Below, one piece after another: positions 61,773 through 64,000 of a stretch of DNA of 64,000 nucleotides. A model generated the notes under the pieces. It was not told the origin of the DNA, ran no database searches, and was given only the letters and a program-made list of their open reading frames with translations. Origin of the DNA: Clostridia bacterium (GTDB taxonomy: Bacteria > Bacillota > Clostridia > Christensenellales > UBA1242); the NCBI GenBank assembly GCA_017531805.1, contig JAFXKG010000002.1, positions 1 to 64,000 on the forward strand. Direction: 5' to 3'. Numbering within the stretch: the first letter of the stretch is position 1; each line of letters begins with the position of its first letter. A program made the position numbers and the translations under genes.

Positions 61773-62522
61773 TTATAAAAATAATAAGATAACCAAACTT
61801 AAAACAATTAAATAAATGCTGAAATAGTATAGCTTGTTTTTCTTTAATAATTTTAACATTATTTTTATTGATAAGATACCAAAGATAAATGAAGATAATA
61901 TAACAATAAATATACCCATCCAGTTTATTGTAATTTGACAAGAAAATAGTTTAATTGTTTCGTATGCTGCGCTGGCTATAATTATTGGTATACTCATAAG
62001 GAAGGAAAAATCAAGTGCTTGATTTTTTTCTACTCCTACAAGCAAACCTGTCACCAATGTAGAGCCACTGCGCGATATGCCTGGTAAAAGAGCCAAACCT
62101 TGAGATAATCCCATATACAATGCAGACCGTTTTGTTATTGGTTTTAAACTATCTTTTTTAAAGTCTGCAACAACTAGCAATACAGCAGATATTAAAAACC
62201 CCCAAACAAGTGTTTTTGTGGAAAAGTTATTTTCAAAAAAGCGGTTAAACAACAAAAATATAATCACTGTTGGTATTGTTGCTATTATTAAATTTAAATT
62301 TGTTTTGTTAAAAGGGTGGCGTACAAGTTCAAAAATCTTTTTTCTGTAGCAGTACAGCACTGCAAAAAGTGTACCAATGTGTGCTACAACGCTTATTAAT
62401 AACAGGTTGTCCAATTCAAAAAGAGAGCCAAACAACACAATATGCCCACTGCTTGATATTGGCAAAAATTCTGTTATTCCTTGTATAAATCCTATTAAAA
62501 TGTAGTTAATTATATTTTTCAC
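61773..62522 (-). CDS. uppP: Undecaprenyl-diphosphatase
   Basis: Recycles undecaprenyl pyrophosphate to the monophosphate carrier for wall and polysaccharide synthesis; also gives bacitracin resistance. 249 residues, about 8 TM helices. Signatures QGITEFLPISSSGH and LPGISRSGST are intact. It links functionally to the Wzx/Wzy cluster, which uses the same lipid. Single gene. Confidence 0.95.
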   Translation of the reverse strand: MKNIINYILIGFIQGITEFLPISSSGHIVLFGSLFELDNLLLISVVAHIGTLFAVLYCYRKKIFELVRHPFNKTNLNLIIATIPTVIIFLLFNRFFENNFSTKTLVWGFLISAVLLVVADFKKDSLKPITKRSALYMGLSQGLALLPGISRSGSTLVTGLLVGVEKNQALDFSFLMSIPIIIASAAYETIKLFSCQITINWMGIFIVILSSFIFGILSIKIMLKLLKKNKLYYFSIYLIVLSLVILLFL

Positions 62523-62605
62523 TTGAAATTTTCCTTATTTTATTATATTATATATATCGAAATTATATGTGATAAAAACATTATTGACATTTAAAAGGAA
62601 ATTAT

Positions 62606-63700
62606 ATGAAATTAGGAGTTGTTGGTTTGCCAAATGTGGGCAAAAGCACATTATTTAATGCAATTACAAAAGCGGGAGCAGAGTCTGCAAACTATCCGTT
62701 TTGTACAATAGAACCAAATGTAGGAGTTGTAGACGTTTTAGACAACAGATTAAACGAACTTGCACATCTTTACAATACAAATAAAGTTATACCCGCACAA
62801 ATAGAGTTTGTGGACATTGCTGGGCTTGTTAAAGGTGCAAGCGAAGGTGCCGGCTTGGGTAACAAATTTTTAAGTCATATTAAAGAAGTGGATGCAATTG
62901 TGCATGTGGTAAGATGTTTTAAAAACGATAAAATTATTCATGTGGAAGGTAGTGTTGACCCAATTAGAGATATCGAAACTATCAATTTGGAATTGATTTT
63001 GGCAGATATAGACACTGTTACAAAGCGTATGGAAAAACTTAAAAAAGTTGTTCATGGTGGTTCTGCAGATTTGCAGTCTCAAAAAGAATATCAGTTGCTA
63101 ACACAAATTTTAGAACTTTTAAAAGCGCAAAAACCAGCAAGGATGCTTAATGTTGATGCGGAAGACAAAAAGATTGTTGATGGTTTTTTCCTTATCACTA
63201 CAAAGCCTATCATTTATGTTGCAAATACATCTGACGAAGTGGATGATTTTCAACAAGGCAATATACAAAAAATAAAAGAGATTGCAAAACAAGAAAATGC
63301 CGAAGTAATTTCGCTTTGTGCAAAGACAGAAGAAGAACTTGTAAATATGCCAGCAGAAGATAGAGAGATGTTTAAAATGGAACTTGGTTTGGATGTTTCT
63401 GGTTTAGACAAATTGATAGTAGCAAGTTATCATTTGCTTGGTCTTATCAGTTATATTACAGCAGGCGAAAAAGAAGTGCGTGCTTGGACAATCAAACGTG
63501 GCACATTGGCACCACAAGCGGCTGGTAAAATTCACACTGATTTTGAGCGTGGATTTATTCGTGCAGATGTTGTTAAGTATGACGATTTAATTTCTTTAGG
63601 CGACTACAACGCTTGCAGAGAAAAAGGTAAAATCATCAGTGCAGGCAAAGATTATGTTGTGCAAGATGGCGATATAATTGTGTTTAAATTTAATGTATAG
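62606..63700 (+). CDS. ychF: Redox-regulated ATPase YchF (Obg-like)
   Basis: 364 residues. GLPNVGKSTLFNA (P-loop), DIAGLVKGASEGAGLG (G3), and VANTSDE in place of NKxD, which explains ATP over GTP preference. A coiled-coil insert and C-terminal TGS domain (AWTIKRGTLAPQAAGKIH ... FNV) complete the protein. AAAGGAAA precedes the ATG. Binds ribosomes and affects stress responses. The next gene starts 9 nt after its stop. Confidence 0.95.
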   Translation: MKLGVVGLPNVGKSTLFNAITKAGAESANYPFCTIEPNVGVVDVLDNRLNELAHLYNTNKVIPAQIEFVDIAGLVKGASEGAGLGNKFLSHIKEVDAIVHVVRCFKNDKIIHVEGSVDPIRDIETINLELILADIDTVTKRMEKLKKVVHGGSADLQSQKEYQLLTQILELLKAQKPARMLNVDAEDKKIVDGFFLITTKPIIYVANTSDEVDDFQQGNIQKIKEIAKQENAEVISLCAKTEEELVNMPAEDREMFKMELGLDVSGLDKLIVASYHLLGLISYITAGEKEVRAWTIKRGTLAPQAAGKIHTDFERGFIRADVVKYDDLISLGDYNACREKGKIISAGKDYVVQDGDIIVFKFNV

Positions 63701-63709
63701 GAGTTTGTT

Positions 63710-64000
63710 TTGAAAAAGAAAAAAGATTTAACAAAACCTAAAGATGAAAAAATAAGAGATATCGAAATTGACAAACAAAAACACTTGTTAGAACTTGGTC
63801 TTTTGATTGTTTTGTTTAATTTGTTTTTGATTGGGGCTGTTACAAGATTGGGTACATATATCAATGTTTGGTATGTGTGGTTAATCAATGGTATTTTGAC
63901 GATATATTGCATTATTCATAGCATTGTAACTATGATAAGACAATATAAAAATAATAAGTATCAATTATTTAAAGATAAGATTGTTGTAAATTCAATTTGG
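63710..64000 (+). CDS. Two-TM membrane protein, cut by the window edge
   Basis: TTG start at 63710 with AGGAG (63697-63702) upstream; 97 codons remain open to the end. Lys-rich N-terminus (KKKKDLTKPKDEKIRDIE), then two hydrophobic segments (about 27-46 and 53-74). Possibly the start of a 2TM-type or sensor protein. No family can be assigned from this part. Confidence 0.6.
   Translation, partial: MKKKKDLTKPKDEKIRDIEIDKQKHLLELGLLIVLFNLFLIGAVTRLGTYINVWYVWLINGILTIYCIIHSIVTMIRQYKNNKYQLFKDKIVVNSIW

Noticed and set aside
1-64000. Mollicute-type code (TGA as Trp) because of low G+C
   Set aside because: TGA serves as a stop, e.g. at 32626-32628, and Trp residues are encoded by TGG.

Overview
The window is AT-rich (roughly 30% G+C by eye) bacterial chromosome using the standard code (TGA is a stop, for example at the end of the ThiE-like gene). 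Shine-Dalgarno sites are mostly GGAGG-type. The gene content points to an anaerobic, low-G+C, Gram-positive Clostridia-type organism: class III ribonucleotide reductase NrdD/NrdG, two DegV proteins, an acyl-ACP thioesterase, a RelA-type ppGpp synthetase, and what looks like an OLE RNA with its OapA membrane partner. No species can be named from the sequence.

Layout. 1-13,060 is ordinary core: a membrane-anchored lipoprotein, a 53-residue small protein, nrdDG with a divergent Crp/Fnr regulator, an XRE membrane protein, two DegV proteins, an RNA (uracil-5) methyltransferase, a short YigZ/IMPACT protein, an HExxH protein, an HtrA-like lipoprotein protease and a RadC-family protein. 13,119-25,828 is an exopolysaccharide (Wzx/Wzy-type) cluster: two polymerase/ligase candidates, a priming phosphoglycosyl transferase, six glycosyltransferase-type proteins, UDP-GlcNAc 2-epimerase, a flippase and an orphan dTDP-glucose 4,6-dehydratase.

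27,453-44,125 is an accessory region built into a tRNA-Thr(GGU) locus. A 48-bp stretch equal to the 3' half of a tRNA-Thr occurs identically at 27,453 and 40,216. One intact but odd tRNA-Thr lies at 43,680-43,755, and truncated 5' halves lie at 43,946 and 44,038. Island 1 (27.5-40.2 kb) carries an apparent ribosomal-peptide (RiPP) cluster: an 18-residue peptide, a protein with a C39-type peptidase domain, an E1-like fragment, a YcaO cyclodehydratase, a nucleotidyltransferase and a ThiE-like enzyme. It also has a large helicase-nuclease, a candidate structured RNA, a PemK/integrase deletion scar, and a DUF4417/HNH/His-rich/zinc-ribbon operon. Island 2 (40.3-43.7 kb) carries an AbrB-type regulator and a BcgI-like restriction-modification pair.

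44,270-64,000 returns to core: a GT8 and a PlsC-like pair, a RelA/SpoT homologue with a degenerate hydrolase domain, a Ca2+-type P-ATPase, FabG, a small operon ending in glutamyl-tRNA synthetase, an Ig-like/MBL-fold surface pair, OapA with its ~600-nt OLE-like RNA, an XRE repressor with a palindromic operator, a duplicated beta-helix lipoprotein, UppP, YchF and a truncated membrane-protein gene at the edge.

The strongest candidates for something new are the RiPP cluster joining a YcaO enzyme to a ThiE homologue (27.7-32.6 kb), the tRNA-Thr integration hotspot, and the single-protein helicase-nuclease. The OLE RNA/OapA locus is a known class but is notable here.
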